A program made the translations under genes and the position numbers. The notes below the pieces were generated by a model. That model ran no database searches. It saw nothing but the letters and a program-made list of their open reading frames with translations, and was not told the DNA's origin. Shown here piece after piece: positions 21,014 to 31,010 of a stretch of 64,000 nucleotides of DNA (position 1 is the stretch's first letter; every line of letters begins with the position of its first letter). The stretch is from Ichthyophis bannanicus (taxonomy: Eukaryota; Chordata; Amphibia; Gymnophiona; Ichthyophiidae). Location: contig CM066045.1 in NCBI GenBank assembly GCA_033557465.1, forward strand, positions 133,507,596 to 133,571,595. The letters run 5' to 3'.

Positions 21014-21196
21014 TAGATGCAGAATGGGAGCTGCCAGAGGCTGGCTTGCGTGGAAGCAGGTCAATGGCCCACTTGTATCCCCTTCCACCAGAAGAGAGGG
21101 ACCTCCTTAAATTGCCTCAGATGGATGCCCTCATCTCGGCAGTAGCTAAAAAGACGACAATCCCAGTCAAAGGGGGAGGGGCGCTAAAAGATGCAC

Positions 21197-22046
21197 AGGA
21201 CTCAAAACCAATTTGGTAAGGATCCACCTAAGTGCCATTGCGGCATCTCACATGCCCTTAGATGGACAACCTGTCTCCTCTCAGCCGCTTGTAGCGCACT
21301 TCATGAGGGGCCTGCTCTTAACTAAGCCTCCCATTAGGCCATCACCAATGGTATGGGACCTCAATGTTGTCCTCAGACAGCTTATGAAGCCACCCTTCGA
21401 ACCCCTAGCTACTACGTCTCTGAAGTTTCTTTCTTGGAAAGTCACCTTCCTAATTGCCCTCACTTCTGCAAGGCGCATCATTGAGCTCCAGGCTTTAGTG
21501 GCTGACCCTCCTTATACACGGTTTCACCATGATAAAGTAGTCCTTAGGACTCATCCTCACTTAATGCCAAAGAGGGTTTCGCCTTTTCATTTAAACCAGT
21601 CAGTTTACCGTCCTGTTTTCTTCCCTAGACCTCATTCCTCTAGTGCAGAAAAAAGCCTACTTACTCTGGATTGCAAATGTGCCTTGGCCTTTTATCTACA
21701 GAGAACTAGGCTGCACAGGAAAGCTTCACAGCTTTTTGTTGCTTTTGATTCCAGTCACCTAGGTCTACCAGTTTCCAAGAGAACACTCTCCAAATGGATT
21801 GCAGACCGTATATCTTTTTCATATGAGAGTGCGGGACTTTCCCTTGAAGGTCATGTCACAGCACACAATGTGCGAGCAATGGCTGCCTCCATGGCAAATC
21901 TACGCTCAGTTGCAATTGATAAAATATGCAAAGAAGCAATCTGGTCCTCTAGCCACACCTTTGCGGCCCGTTATTGCTTAGACAAGGACTCCCGCTGGGA
22001 TGCCTCGTTTGGCCAGGCTGTTCTCCAGCATCTCTTTCAGACTTAG
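21197..22046 (+). pseudogene. DIRS family A tyrosine recombinase, C-terminal two thirds, uninterrupted frame (copy A3)
   Basis: Open from the gag junction near 21197 to a TAG at 22044-22046. An internal ATG at 21213 gives 277 residues. Recombinase of the phage-integrase fold that inserts the circular DIRS cDNA. Catalytic boxes visible: LTSARRIIELQAL (first Arg), AHNVRAM (His-x-x-Arg) and FAARYCLDKD (nucleophile Tyr). Also LLLTKPPIRPSPMVWDLN and FFPRPHSSSAEKSLLTLDCK. The N-terminal DNA-binding part is missing: the sequence starts at LKTNLVRIHLSAIAA, which in A6 is about 60 residues into the domain. The active-site half is intact but the gene is truncated, with gag of another DIRS family fused upstream. 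Confidence 0.85.
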
Positions 22047-22139
22047 ATCAACTCCTACCCCCCATCCCGGGTTTCGATACCAGACATCCTTGGAGTATAC
22101 ATGACCTACTTAGGCCTGTGTTGCACAGCTCTCTCTGTG

Positions 22140-22522
22140 GTCATCTCCCTGGCATCTCCAAGCTAGGGAGTCCCATACGTGAAGACCTCATTCTTGCTTA
22201 TTCCTGGAGATAGCGTAGTTACTCACCTGTAACAGGTGATCTCCGGGAACAGCAGGAATTGAGTCTTCACAACCCACTCTCCTCCCCCTGGAGTTGTATT
22301 TCTCTCTCTCTCTCTCCTTTTATCTCAGCTACAAACTCAACTGAGGAGAGAGAATTGGAAAGGCGGGAAGGCAGCTACGCAGGCGCAGTGGGATCCTCCC
22401 AAAAGCTTTCCTATAGGATGCTGGGGAGCATTCCAGCACAAGCTCCGTCGGTGCCAACGTCACCCATATGTGAAGACTCAATTCTTGCTGTTCCTGGAGA
22501 TCACCTGTTACAGGTGAGTAAC
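22140..22522. repeat. DIRS A3 internal complementary region and right inverted terminus
   Basis: At about 22150-22270 the complement of the left end (cgtgaagacctcattcttgc) is joined to the complement of the right end (tagttactcacctgtaacag). The right inverted repeat runs to cacctgttacaggtgagtaac at about 22522. A (TC)n tract lies at 22300-22320. Confidence 0.82.
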
Positions 22523-22524
22523 CA

Positions 22525-23290
22525 TGCTCTCCCCATTTTATTTCCACAGCCCCATGCCGACAAGGCAGCAGCCATTCTCCGTGCTCTGAATTGTAAGAGG
22601 GCCCTGTTCTTCTGTCTGTAATATACCCAGGGCCACTGCAAAGCCTCACAGCTTTTCGTTTCCTATGACCCCAGTCGACTTGAGGAGGCTGTTACCAAGT
22701 GGACCCTGTCCACCTGGGTAGCAGACTGCATCGCCTTTGCCCACGATCAGGCTGGGCTGTCGGAGCGCTGGGTCACAGCGCACAATGTCAAGGCTATAGT
22801 GACCTCTGTGGCAAGCCTAAGCTCTGTCCCTATGGCAGACCTCTGCCGGGCTGCCACCTGAACCTCAGTTCATACCTTTGCAGCTCACATTTGCCTGGAG
22901 AGGGAGTCCTGACGGGACAGCGCCTTTGGCCAGGCCATACTCCATAATCTGTTCAGGATTTAGGCAACTCCTGCCCTCCAACCCTTCTTGTTCAGGCTAC
23001 CGGAGCAATGGTTCTCCAGGGACAGCAGAAATCAGTCCTCACAATCCTTCCTCCTCCCCTTGGAGTTGCTTCTTTACCCTATTTTATTTTTGCCATCTTA
23101 GCTATGTCATTAGACTGAGGCAAGATGGCACCCTTGGGCGGGAAGTGGACCACGCATGCATGGTGCATCTCCCAAAGGCTTTCTTTGAAACCTGGAGAGA
23201 TGCTTCCGCATGGGCTCTGTTAGCGCCAACGTCACCCATATGTGAGGATTGACTCCTGCTGTCTCCGAGGAACACCTGTTACAGGTAACT
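22525..23290 (+). mobile_element. DIRS family A copy A4: recombinase C-terminus and right terminus
   Basis: Starts inside the recombinase (FPRPHADKAAAILRALNCK) and continues with a stop, then WVADCIAFAHDQAGL, HNVKAIVTSVASL and LCRAAT, with the tyrosine segment frameshifted. It ends with part of the internal complementary region (tctccagggacagcag) and a right inverted repeat closing at cctgttacaggtaactatg. It lies directly after the right end of A3, so two right ends are in tandem. Inactive. Confidence 0.78.
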
Positions 23291-23999
23291 ATGCTTTAAT
23301 GCACATTAACACACATTAATAGGAATATTGTGCTTAGTAAACAGGCCCAATTGAGAATAATTGGGCTTGCATTAAATTTAATTGATTTAAATCGCATTCA
23401 TGCATGTTAGTAAATGAGGCCCTTAGATTGTGTGTACTGTTGGATAGGGACTTGCTACCCAAACCAGAATTTGTAAATCACCTTGAGCTCAGATTTGGAA
23501 AAGCAAGTAATAAAATCTAAAATTAAAATCCAAATGATGATGATGATCTGACCCTGCTCCTCTCCAGCTGTTTCTAGCTGTTCGTATTTTTTAATCAAGT
23601 TACCATAATTGCAGATCAGCGGATCACTGTCTGCTGATGTGACATACAATGCCTGAAAACTACAAATTCCCATCAGGTCGTTTCCAATCCTGACCTAATT
23701 TCCTTTCTGGATTTTAGCAAGCCCTCTAGAGCAGTGCTTCTAAACCCCTTTGTGTAAGCAGACCTCGATGGTCAGTTTCATTAGGATTACCACAATGAAA
23801 ATGCATGAGAACTTTGAATATATTTTATGAAAATTTATTACATACATATTCATTGTGTCAATCCTGAAAACCTGACTGGCGAGGTGTGCCTCCTGGAAAG
23901 AGTTGACAACCACTACTTTAGGGTTCCTACTAAAGGTAAGTATCAGAATTCCAGCAGAGGCATGCCTAGCTCCCCTAGAAAAAGATAAGCTTTTATCGG
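23291..23999. other. Non-coding repeats without genes
   Basis: No coding similarity was recognised. 23295-23430 has palindromic A/T-rich words (cattaacacacattaat, aattgagaataattgggc), and 23460-23530 reads like a SINE or LINE tail (caccttgagctcagatttgg, ending in aataaaatc repeats). A probable hAT MITE is listed separately. Confidence 0.4.
23732..23925. mobile_element. Probable short hAT MITE
   Basis: The left end cagtgcttctaaaccccttt and the complement of the right end (agtggttgtcaactcttt) are similar and resemble the common hAT end CAGTGGTTCTCAACC. Possible flanking 8-mers (ctctagag, ctttaggg) agree only partly. No transposase. Confidence 0.4.
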
Positions 24000-24200
24000 T
24001 GGCAGGGATATTTTAGAACATGGGGTCATGATATAGCGTTCCAAAAGGATACTCTTCAAAGCAGCATTTGGAAATAATTTTTCATATAAAGGATGATGGA
24101 TATGTGGAACACCCTCTCAGATAAGGTGATGTAAGCTAAATAGTAGCATAATTTAAAAGCACATAGGATAAGAACAGAGGATCATCAGTTGTGAAAAGCA
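24000..24200 (+). mobile_element. Degenerate CR1-like 3' fragment
   Basis: The stretch aataatttttcatataaagg ... gatgatggatatgtggaac ... gacaagaacagagg-like matches, in weakened form, the terminal region coding for the YFFTKRVVDxWNxLPxEV block of the other CR1 copies. Too degraded for a frame. Confidence 0.45.
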
Positions 24201-24529
24201 AAAAGATAGCAGAAGCACAACCTGGAAGCACATGTTATTTTTAAGGCATTCTATTCAATGATTCAAATGCCAGAATGAACAGCAAAATGGGTAATATAAA
24301 ATGTTATAAATCCTAGCGGAAATTCAGGTAATGCTACAACCAGAAGTGACAGGGTTTGATGATAGAATTAACTAGCAGTTGGGTCTGTCTGTAAGGTTGC
24401 AAGGAGATTGAGAACTAGATGTACTGGCAGCATTGCAAATGCATATAGCCAGGTCCCTTTTTTTTTCTCTTTGGTTTTCTTCTGTGCGCTGCTTTTCTCA
24501 CACCTTTATGATCGGGACATTGGAGTTTG

Positions 24530-26306
24530 ATCTCGCTGGACTCGTTTTTCTGGCTGTATCAGCGGTTTTAAGAAGTGCAGCAGTTGTGGTAGGACCATGT
24601 CCATCACAGACCGCCATACCTGATGCCTTTGGAGCCTCAGGGGTGACCACGATGCCTCTACTTGCCCACTCTATCTCCAGATGACGAGCAAAGGGCATAA
24701 GAACCGTGAAAGGCAGTAGGAGGCATTGTTTGGTCACAAGTACTTGGCATCAGCTCTGGAATCGTTGTCAAAATTGACGCCCTCGGAGGCTGCCACGGAG
24801 GCCTCAACCTCTCGTGGCTACCAGCTCTCTTGGAGTATAGAGCATAGGACCAGCAACTCCATCGAGACCAGACTCGATCCCAGTCGTTGTCAGGGAGGCG
24901 ATGCCAGTTCCAGGGGCAAGTCCCTTGGACATCGACACCACAGTCCTCAACGTGAGGGCGATGGACTGACCGGCCTTTGACGCTTCCTTGGTGGGTGGAG
25001 TCTTCCATTCCCTCAGAGGATCGGTGTCAAGCTCCCAAACCCATCACCATCCAAGTGTCTACTGACAGAACCGGTGCCAGACCCAATTCCTTTGGTGCTG
25101 GCACCGGAGGCTGTGGGGCCTTCTCTCCTAGAAAAGAGAATGGCAACCCTGGAGCGCAGCCTGGCTGCCTTCCTGGTGCAACTGAAGGCCCGAGTTCCAG
25201 GTAGCTCTGGTTCCCCAGAGCCGGCGATGGCCCTGTCCACCGTGGGTGCCTTGTCTTCAGAAGTACAGCCGATCCTTGAGCAGCTCTTCCTCCAGATCAG
25301 TTTCAGGGTTCGCTCCTGGTCCCCATTGGGGCACCGAGTGTTTCCCCTAAGCACTTCAGGCTTGGAATGCTGGGAACCCTAGACCCTGTTGATTCTACCA
25401 CATGGGCATTGGCACGATTCCTGCCGGTCTTTCAACTTCTCTCCAAATCAGACTCAGAGTGGGAGACGGAGGATGAGTCCCGGAAACAACGTGGCACAGA
25501 GATGCCCCTTCAGACCCCTTGCCTCCGCTGGAGCGTCGACTGTCCCCTCTCGAGGACCTGTATTTCCTCGACTTTGTACGGGACATGGAGAAGGCTCTCT
25601 CCTTCACCATCGAGGCGGAGGAGGAGCCTTGGGTGGAGGACCTTGAGCTCCTCCAATACCCCTCCCCTCCCAAAGAGGCTGTCACTGTCTTGCTGCCTCC
25701 TATTCTCAAGTATCTCGTGTTCAGGATATGGGAAACCCCGGTTATAGTGCCTTTAGTGAGACAGAGGCTCAGTTCGGTGTATCGCATCCACAAGAGCCCG
25801 GGCTTTGAGAAGATACAACTACCACACGATTCCATGGTGATGGAATCGGCCATGTGCCGCATTAAGAGCCAGAAAACACATTCCTTGGTTCCCCTGTGTA
25901 GGCAGGCACGCATCATGGATGGCTTTGGTAGAAAGTGTTACCAGGGCTTGATGCTCATGGACCGTATAAGGTCTTACCAGCTGTACATGGGATGTACCTG
26001 GCAGGGGAGCTTGGCTGGGTTCTCGGCTGGGCTCCCTGGCAAACCTCTCCAGTGCTTCAAGAGCCAATGAAGGACTGTCCCAAGTATGTTACTCATGTGG
26101 CCTGCGGCGGCTTTGAGTCTGTGGCTCGGATAGCTGCTTTGGGCATTAGTGCCCGCCGTCTGGCATGGCTACAGTCTTTGGACTTGGAGCAATGGATTCA
26201 GGACAAGTTGGTCGAAGCCCATGACAGAGAAGGCTGCCGAGCTGGAGACCGAGTTGCTCACCAGAACAGACTCTCACGGAAGACTGCTGACTCTTCACGA
26301 TGGTAG
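24530..26306 (+). pseudogene. DIRS A5 gag
   Basis: The N-terminus reads FKKCSSCGRTMSITDRH, equivalent to the Cys/His zinc module of A8, then is frameshifted. It continues with a Ser/Pro-rich middle (GPSLLEKRMATLERSLAAF). The conserved gag core at 25519-26070 has FLDFVRDMEKALSFTIEAEEE, YPSPPKEAVTV, SVYRIHKSPGFEKIQLPHDS, VMESAMCRIKSQKTHSLVP and RSYQLYMG. The last part (GFESVARIAALGISARRLAW) is in another frame. Presumed structural protein of the particle. Inactive. Confidence 0.8.
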
Positions 26307-26519
26307 GCTTGGGGGGGAAAGCCCTTTTATCCGAAAAAGAAGAAGGCCTGTGGGGGCTACTCCTAATATCAGGCCTGCCAGGCATCCCGACAGGGGCAGT
26401 AGGCCAAGGGGCAGCACCCTTGTATGTCTAAGACTTCCAAGCCCCAGCAGTGCCACAACCGCAACCTGGGAGGGGGGCTTACGACTCTAGGACCATAGCC
26501 TGTCTTCCCCTGGACAGCC

Positions 26520-27568
26520 CCACTCCGCAGCACATCGCTGGCCCAGCATCACCAGTGACACCTGGGTCCTGCAAGTCATGAAGGAGGGTTACCTCCTTCA
26601 CTTCGAGCAAATGCCCCCTCCATTCTTTCCAGGGAAGCTTCCTCTGGACCCCTGTCATCGAGAACTTCTTCAAGGAGAGCTTCGCTCTCTCCTCGCAGAA
26701 AGGGCGGTGGAATTGGTCCCTCAGCCCCAGGTAGGCAGAGGATTTTACTCTCACTACTTAATGGTTCTCAAGAAAACAGGCGGCTTTTGCCCCATCCTAG
26801 ACCTGCGGGATCTGAACCGTTCTTGGTGTGAGAAAAGTTCTAGATGGGTGTCCATTGGAACACTGCTGCCATACCTCGAGCGAGGAGACTGGCTATGCTC
26901 CTTGGATCTTAGACACCTATACCCACATCCTGATCCACCCCTTGCACCGGTAGTATCTCCGGTTCATCATTGGAGGGTGTCACTACCAGTACAGAGTGCT
27001 CCCCTTTGGCCTCGCATCCGCCCCCAGAATCTTCATGAAGTGCCTGGCGGTGGTCACCGCCTTCTTGAGACTGCAAGGGGTTTCCATCTTCCCCTTTCTG
27101 GACAACTGGATGATCAGGGGAGGTTTACCCAGTGAAGTTCGTCAGGCCACTCAACGTACCATCCAGGTGTTGGAGCAGTTGGACTTCATCATCAACCACT
27201 CGAAGTCCCCCCTGCAGCCCTCTCAGCATCTCATCAGGGCCCCCCTGGACACTGTCAGACCAGGCTCAGCGCCAGGTGTCACTGACCCGAGAAATCCAGG
27301 GCTGCTTGATGGTTGTGGCCCATCATATGCTTCACCTCCTGGGGCATATGGCCTCAACAGTTCATGCCACACTTTGCGATCATCTCCAAATGCGACAGGC
27401 CCAATGGACACTCTGTTCTCAATGGAAGCAGGCAATGGGATGCCTAGCGGACAGGGTCCACGTGACTTCGCCCTTGGCAGACTCCCTCGCCTGGTGGCAC
27501 ATCTGGAGAATCTCCTGACTGGACTTCATTTTCAGGTTCCGGCACATCAGCAGGTCCTCACCACAGAT
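26520..27568 (+). pseudogene. DIRS A5 reverse transcriptase
   Basis: MKEGYLLHFEQMPPPFFPGK, FYSHYLMVLKKTGGFCPILD and GTLLPYLERGDWLCSLDLR are readable in one frame at 26578-26910. The palm follows in another (LPFGLASAPRIFMKCLAVV, then FPFLDNWMIRGG, where the YLDD box has become FLDN). The connection domain to about 27560 is frameshifted. The loss of the second active-site Asp alone would inactivate it. RNase H follows after the L2 insertion. Confidence 0.82.
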
Positions 27569-28350
27569 TTTATTTATTTTTATTTAACAGTATTTCTAAA
27601 CCGCCTTATCTTAATAATCAAGGTGGTATCACAGCAAACAATCGGGTAAGGTGAGTGTGTTATACATGCAGTGAGGGTGAAATTTAGTTGGGTGAGTGTT
27701 GTATTGTGTGCTAGATTGGTATGAGCTATGTACAAAGTGGGCTATATACAGTGGTTCTAAATACATTTTCCATACATACATTGTTTAGGCGGGGTCATGT
27801 GCTGTTATACATTCTCTGGGGTTATGTGATGTGTCCATAGTGTTCTATGAACAGCATGGTTTTCAACTGTTTTCTAAAGTCCTTGAGGTCTGTGGTTGCC
27901 CTCAAATCGTCTGGTAGTTTGTTCCATATTGTTGGAGCAGCCATGGAGAGTGCTGTGTCTTTGCGTGTGTTTTTGTATTCACTTGGGGTGCTGACTCGGT
28001 TGTGTGTTTGTTTTCTTCTAGGACGAGTGCTGGTGTCTGGTTGTATGAGGGTGTGCAGGCTGTTGGCTGATGTGTGCTGTTTTATCTTAAATAGGTTTAT
28101 GATAGTTTTGTATCTGATGCGTGCACCGATTGGGAGCCAGTGTAAGTCCTTTAAGGTGGGTGTGATGTGCTCCTGTCTTGCGGTTCCGGATATGATTCGT
28201 GCTGCGGTGTTTTGTGCCAGTTGGAGTGGTTTGAGGGCTTGTTTCGGTAGTCTGAGGTATATTGGATTGCAGAAGTCCAGTAGTGGGGTTATCAGGGCTT
28301 GACAAACGGTTCGGAAGTGATCTGGGGCGAGGAGTGGTTTCAGTCTCCTG
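27569..28350 (-). mobile_element. L2-like LINE, 3' fragment, minus strand
   Basis: The minus frame encodes the C-terminal region after the reverse transcriptase: FRTVCQALITPLLDFCN, LQLAQNTAARIISGTAR, HITPTLKDLHWLPIGARIRY and APTIWNKLPDDLR. These are the usual words at the end of L2-type ORF2. The 3' end is an A/T-rich taaataaaaataaataaaat tail at about 27569-27600. It interrupts the DIRS codons for VLTTD-ASKLGWG. 185 codons are open. Confidence 0.85.
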
Positions 28351-29060
28351 ATGCCTCCAAGCTCGGCTGGGGAACCCACCTCAGTGGACTCTGGACCCAG
28401 GGTCTGTGGTCAAGGGAGGAGAGCCTCCATCAGAGAGCCTTCATCGAACTCTGGGCAGTGTCAAACACCCTCCGAGTTTTTCAGCAACAATTGTCCAGTC
28501 AGGTCATCGTCATCCAAAGAGGCAACCAGGTTGCAGTTCTGTATCAACAAGCAGGGCATCACGGACTCGTACCTCCTTTGATGGGAGGCTGTTTGGCTCT
28601 GGAGGTTCACCAATGCTCGTGGCATGCTCCTCCAGCCAGTGTACTGCCAGGGCCAGGACAACATCCTGGCAGACAAGCCCAGCAAAGTGTTTCAGCCTCA
28701 TGAGTGGGCCCAGAATCCTCTGTGGCCCGCAACATCTTACAGAAGTGGGGGACACCGGTTTTAGATCTCTTTGCCAGCCCCTCCAACATCCAGCTGCCGC
28801 AGTTGTGTTCCAGGATTCCCTGTCGCATTCGACTAGCAGCAAATGCGTTTCTCCTGAGTTGGAATGAGGGTTTCCTGTATGTGCACCCCTCCTACTCCCT
28901 TGGTGGCCAAGACTCTCTTCAAGATCCAGATGAAGAGAGACTCTGTGATCCTCATTGCCCCATGTTGGCCCAGGCAACCATGGTTCCCCTTGCTGTTCCG
29001 TCTCTTGAGGGTACCCGCTTCCCCTCAGCTGCGCCCCAGATCTGATCTCGCAGGAGAAGG
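28351..29060 (+). pseudogene. DIRS A5 RNase H and methyltransferase-like domains
   Basis: Begins DASKLGWGTHLSGLWTQGLW, then FIELWAVSNTLRVFQQ (Glu position) and QRGNQVAVLYQQAG, where the third catalytic Asp is replaced by Gly. Downstream, shifted frames give TPVLDLFASPSNIQLPQL and WPRQPWFPLLFRLL. Inactive. The long minus-strand frame across this region is a shadow. Confidence 0.78.
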
Positions 29061-29089
29061 GAACCTTCCTGCATCCTAACTTCAAGTTT

Positions 29090-30440
29090 CTGGCCCTCAC
29101 GACATGGATGCTGAAAGGATAGCTCTTTCCCAGTTCCACTTCTCCAGAGATTTGGAAGATGTTCTCCTTGCTTCCTGAAAGGACTCCACCAGACGCGCTT
29201 TTGCCTTCAAGTGGCACAGATTCTCCATCTGTGCGGATAACGGGTTTAACCCATTTTCCTGCTCAGTGCAGACAGTCCTTAGCTATCTCTTGTACCTCTC
29301 CGTTGCTGGTTTGAAATCCAATTCCATCAGAGTGCACCTAAGCAAGCTTGCAGCGTACCATCAGATAGATGGACGACCCCTGTCCATTCATCCCCTCATA
29401 TGCTGTTTCATGAGGGGCCGCCTTCTCTCTAGGCCCCCAATTCCCCACCCCCCCCCCCCCCCCCGCCACTATGGCAGCTTGGGACCTCAGTGTGGTCCTT
29501 GGGAAGCTCATCACTCTTCCCTTCGAGCTGCTCGCCACCTGCCCCCTCAAGTTTCTTTTCCTGAAAAGTCCTTTTCCTGGTGGTGCTCACGTCAGCGCAC
29601 AGTCAGTGAACTGAGGGCGCTTGTGACGCATGCTCTGTATACCAAGTTCCACAGGAATAAAGTGGTTCTCTGCACTCACCCTGTTCCTTCTTAAGGTGGT
29701 CTAGCCTTTTCTTCTCAAGCAGTCAGTGGTGATGCCCACCTTCTTTTCCAGGCCTCACGCTAACAGGACTGAGGCCTCTCTCCACACCTTGGATTGCAAG
29801 CAGGTGCTGGCCTTCTACCTTGAGTGGTTCACCCCAGCTGTTCATTGAACTGTACGCACCTACCTTATGGAACTCTCTCCCCACCGCCATCAGGTGCATT
29901 AAAGACCTCTCCTCATTCAGGAAGCATCTGAAGACTAATCTATTCATCGAACACTATGGTCTTGTAACATAACCCCACTCACTCATGCACCCCAACAAAT
30001 ACAAACCATTGTATATAGTTAAGTTATTTGTACATAGTTAATATATACACCCCATGCTTTATTGTAACTTTGAGTTGTTTGTAACCGCTTTGACCCAGTG
30101 AAAAGCGGTATAAAAGCATAGCTAAATAAATAACTGAACAGCCGGGGACTGGCTGTCTCTAAGCACATCCTTTCCACCTGGGTGGCTGACTGTATTTCTT
30201 TTGCCTATAACCAGGCTAGGCTGCCCTTGGAATGTCATGTTACAGCTCACAATGTCCGAGCTATAGTGGCCTCTGTGGCTAACCTGCGCTCCATCTCCTT
30301 ACTGGAGATCTGCCGGATTGCGACATGGTCTTTGGCCAATACCTTTGCAGCCCAGTACTGCCTGGAGGCAGATTCCCGGCATGACAGTGCCTTTGGTCAG
30401 GCTGTACTCTGGCACCTCTTTGAGGATAGTGCAACTCCTT
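29090..30440 (+). pseudogene. DIRS A5 tyrosine recombinase, split by an L2 fragment
   Basis: The N-terminal part reads STRRAFAFKWHRFSICADNG, CSVQTVLSYLLYLSVAGLKS and VHLSKLAAYHQIDGRPL. A C18 tract (29447-29464) and frameshifts destroy the middle. After the L2 insertion the C-terminal half is open from about 30139: STWVADCISFAYNQARLPLE, TAHNVRAIVASVANLRS (His-x-x-Arg) and LANTFAAQYCLEADS (Tyr). The catalytic C-terminal boxes are preserved while the first Arg box is lost. Confidence 0.8.
29850..30136 (+). mobile_element. L2-like LINE, 3' end fragment, plus strand
   Basis: Encodes APTLWNSLPTAIRCIKDLSS and FRKHLKTNLFIEHYG, then a 3' UTR ending ctttgacccagtgaaaagcggtataaaag with an aaataaataa tail. 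Same family as the minus-strand fragment at 27569-28350. Inserted in the A5 recombinase. Confidence 0.82.
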
Positions 30441-30589
30441 CCCTCCGGCCCTTCTGTCAGTCCAGACTACCAGAGAGTCGATTCCATGGTTGATGCTGGG
30501 GCCACTTGCCGACTCTCTGAATCTTTCAGTGCTGTTCTGCTGTCATTCACAATTCGCCTTTTTGGGTTGCCCGTGGTTTTTACAGTTTT

Positions 30590-30912
30590 TTGGTAGCCTG
30601 TAGTTAGGGAGTCCCTTAAGTGAGGACTGACTTTCTGCTTGGTCCCAGAGAAAGCCTGATTACTCACCTATATAACCTCCCTTCTCCCCATGGAGTTGTT
30701 TTTTCTTTTTGGGTTTGATTAGGCTATGTCATTATCCTGAAGTAAGATGGCTTCATTGGGTGGGAAGGTGACCACGCATGTGGTGGATCTCCCAAAGGCT
30801 TTCTTTGAAAGCTGAGAAGAGTTACCACGCAGGCTCCGTCAGTGATATTACCCATAAGTGAGGATTGATTCCTGCTGCTCCGGGAGAACACCTGTTACAG
30901 GTGAGTAACCAT
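30590..30912. repeat. DIRS A5 shortened internal complementary region and right inverted terminus
   Basis: The complement of the left end (gtgaggactgactttctgct) is followed by only a short part of the right-end complement (gattactcacctatataac). The middle of the usual junction block is missing. The right inverted repeat closes at cctgttacaggtgagtaacc (about 30912). Confidence 0.78.
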
Positions 30913-31010
30913 GCCATCTTTGCAGAGTGAATTTAATGAACAAAAAGTCATCAGTGAATATAGCCCTCTGCTACCAAACCTAAACATATGTTGGGCTAAA
31001 TTTTTTACAG

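Larger units (their letters stand above)
18785..21196 (+). mobile_element. DIRS-like copy C1: leader and gag, joined to a recombinase by deletion
   Basis: Starts with a leader holding a 14-bp inverted repeat (ggagactgagaat near 18830, complement near 18905). A short frame starts at 19447 (MSRSKPICVACRGWWGM). Gag then resumes at about 20405-20614 and 21014-21196 with VFRREELVSLIVHSL, EWELPEAGLRG, YPLPPEERDLL and VAKKTTIPVKGGGALKD. These pieces match the gag of B1 (40440-40790). A hAT MITE and a CR1 fragment interrupt it. At about 21197 gag joins recombinase sequence directly, so pol is deleted. Multiple stops. Confidence 0.65.
24440..30912 (+). mobile_element. DIRS family A copy A5, near full length but degenerate
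   Basis: Gag, reverse transcriptase, RNase H, methyltransferase-like region, recombinase, remnant internal complementary region and right inverted terminus all occur in order. The left inverted end is not recognisable, so the element starts within the leader. Two L2-type LINE fragments (27569-28350 minus, 29850-30136 plus) interrupt it. Confidence 0.85.

Noticed and set aside
24433..25204. Series of short ORFs as novel genes
   Set aside because: They are frameshifted parts of DIRS A5 gag, matching A8 gag in order and motif.
28510..29217. 235-codon minus-strand ORF
   Set aside because: It lies opposite DIRS RNase H/methyltransferase sequence and has no family resemblance; a shadow frame.
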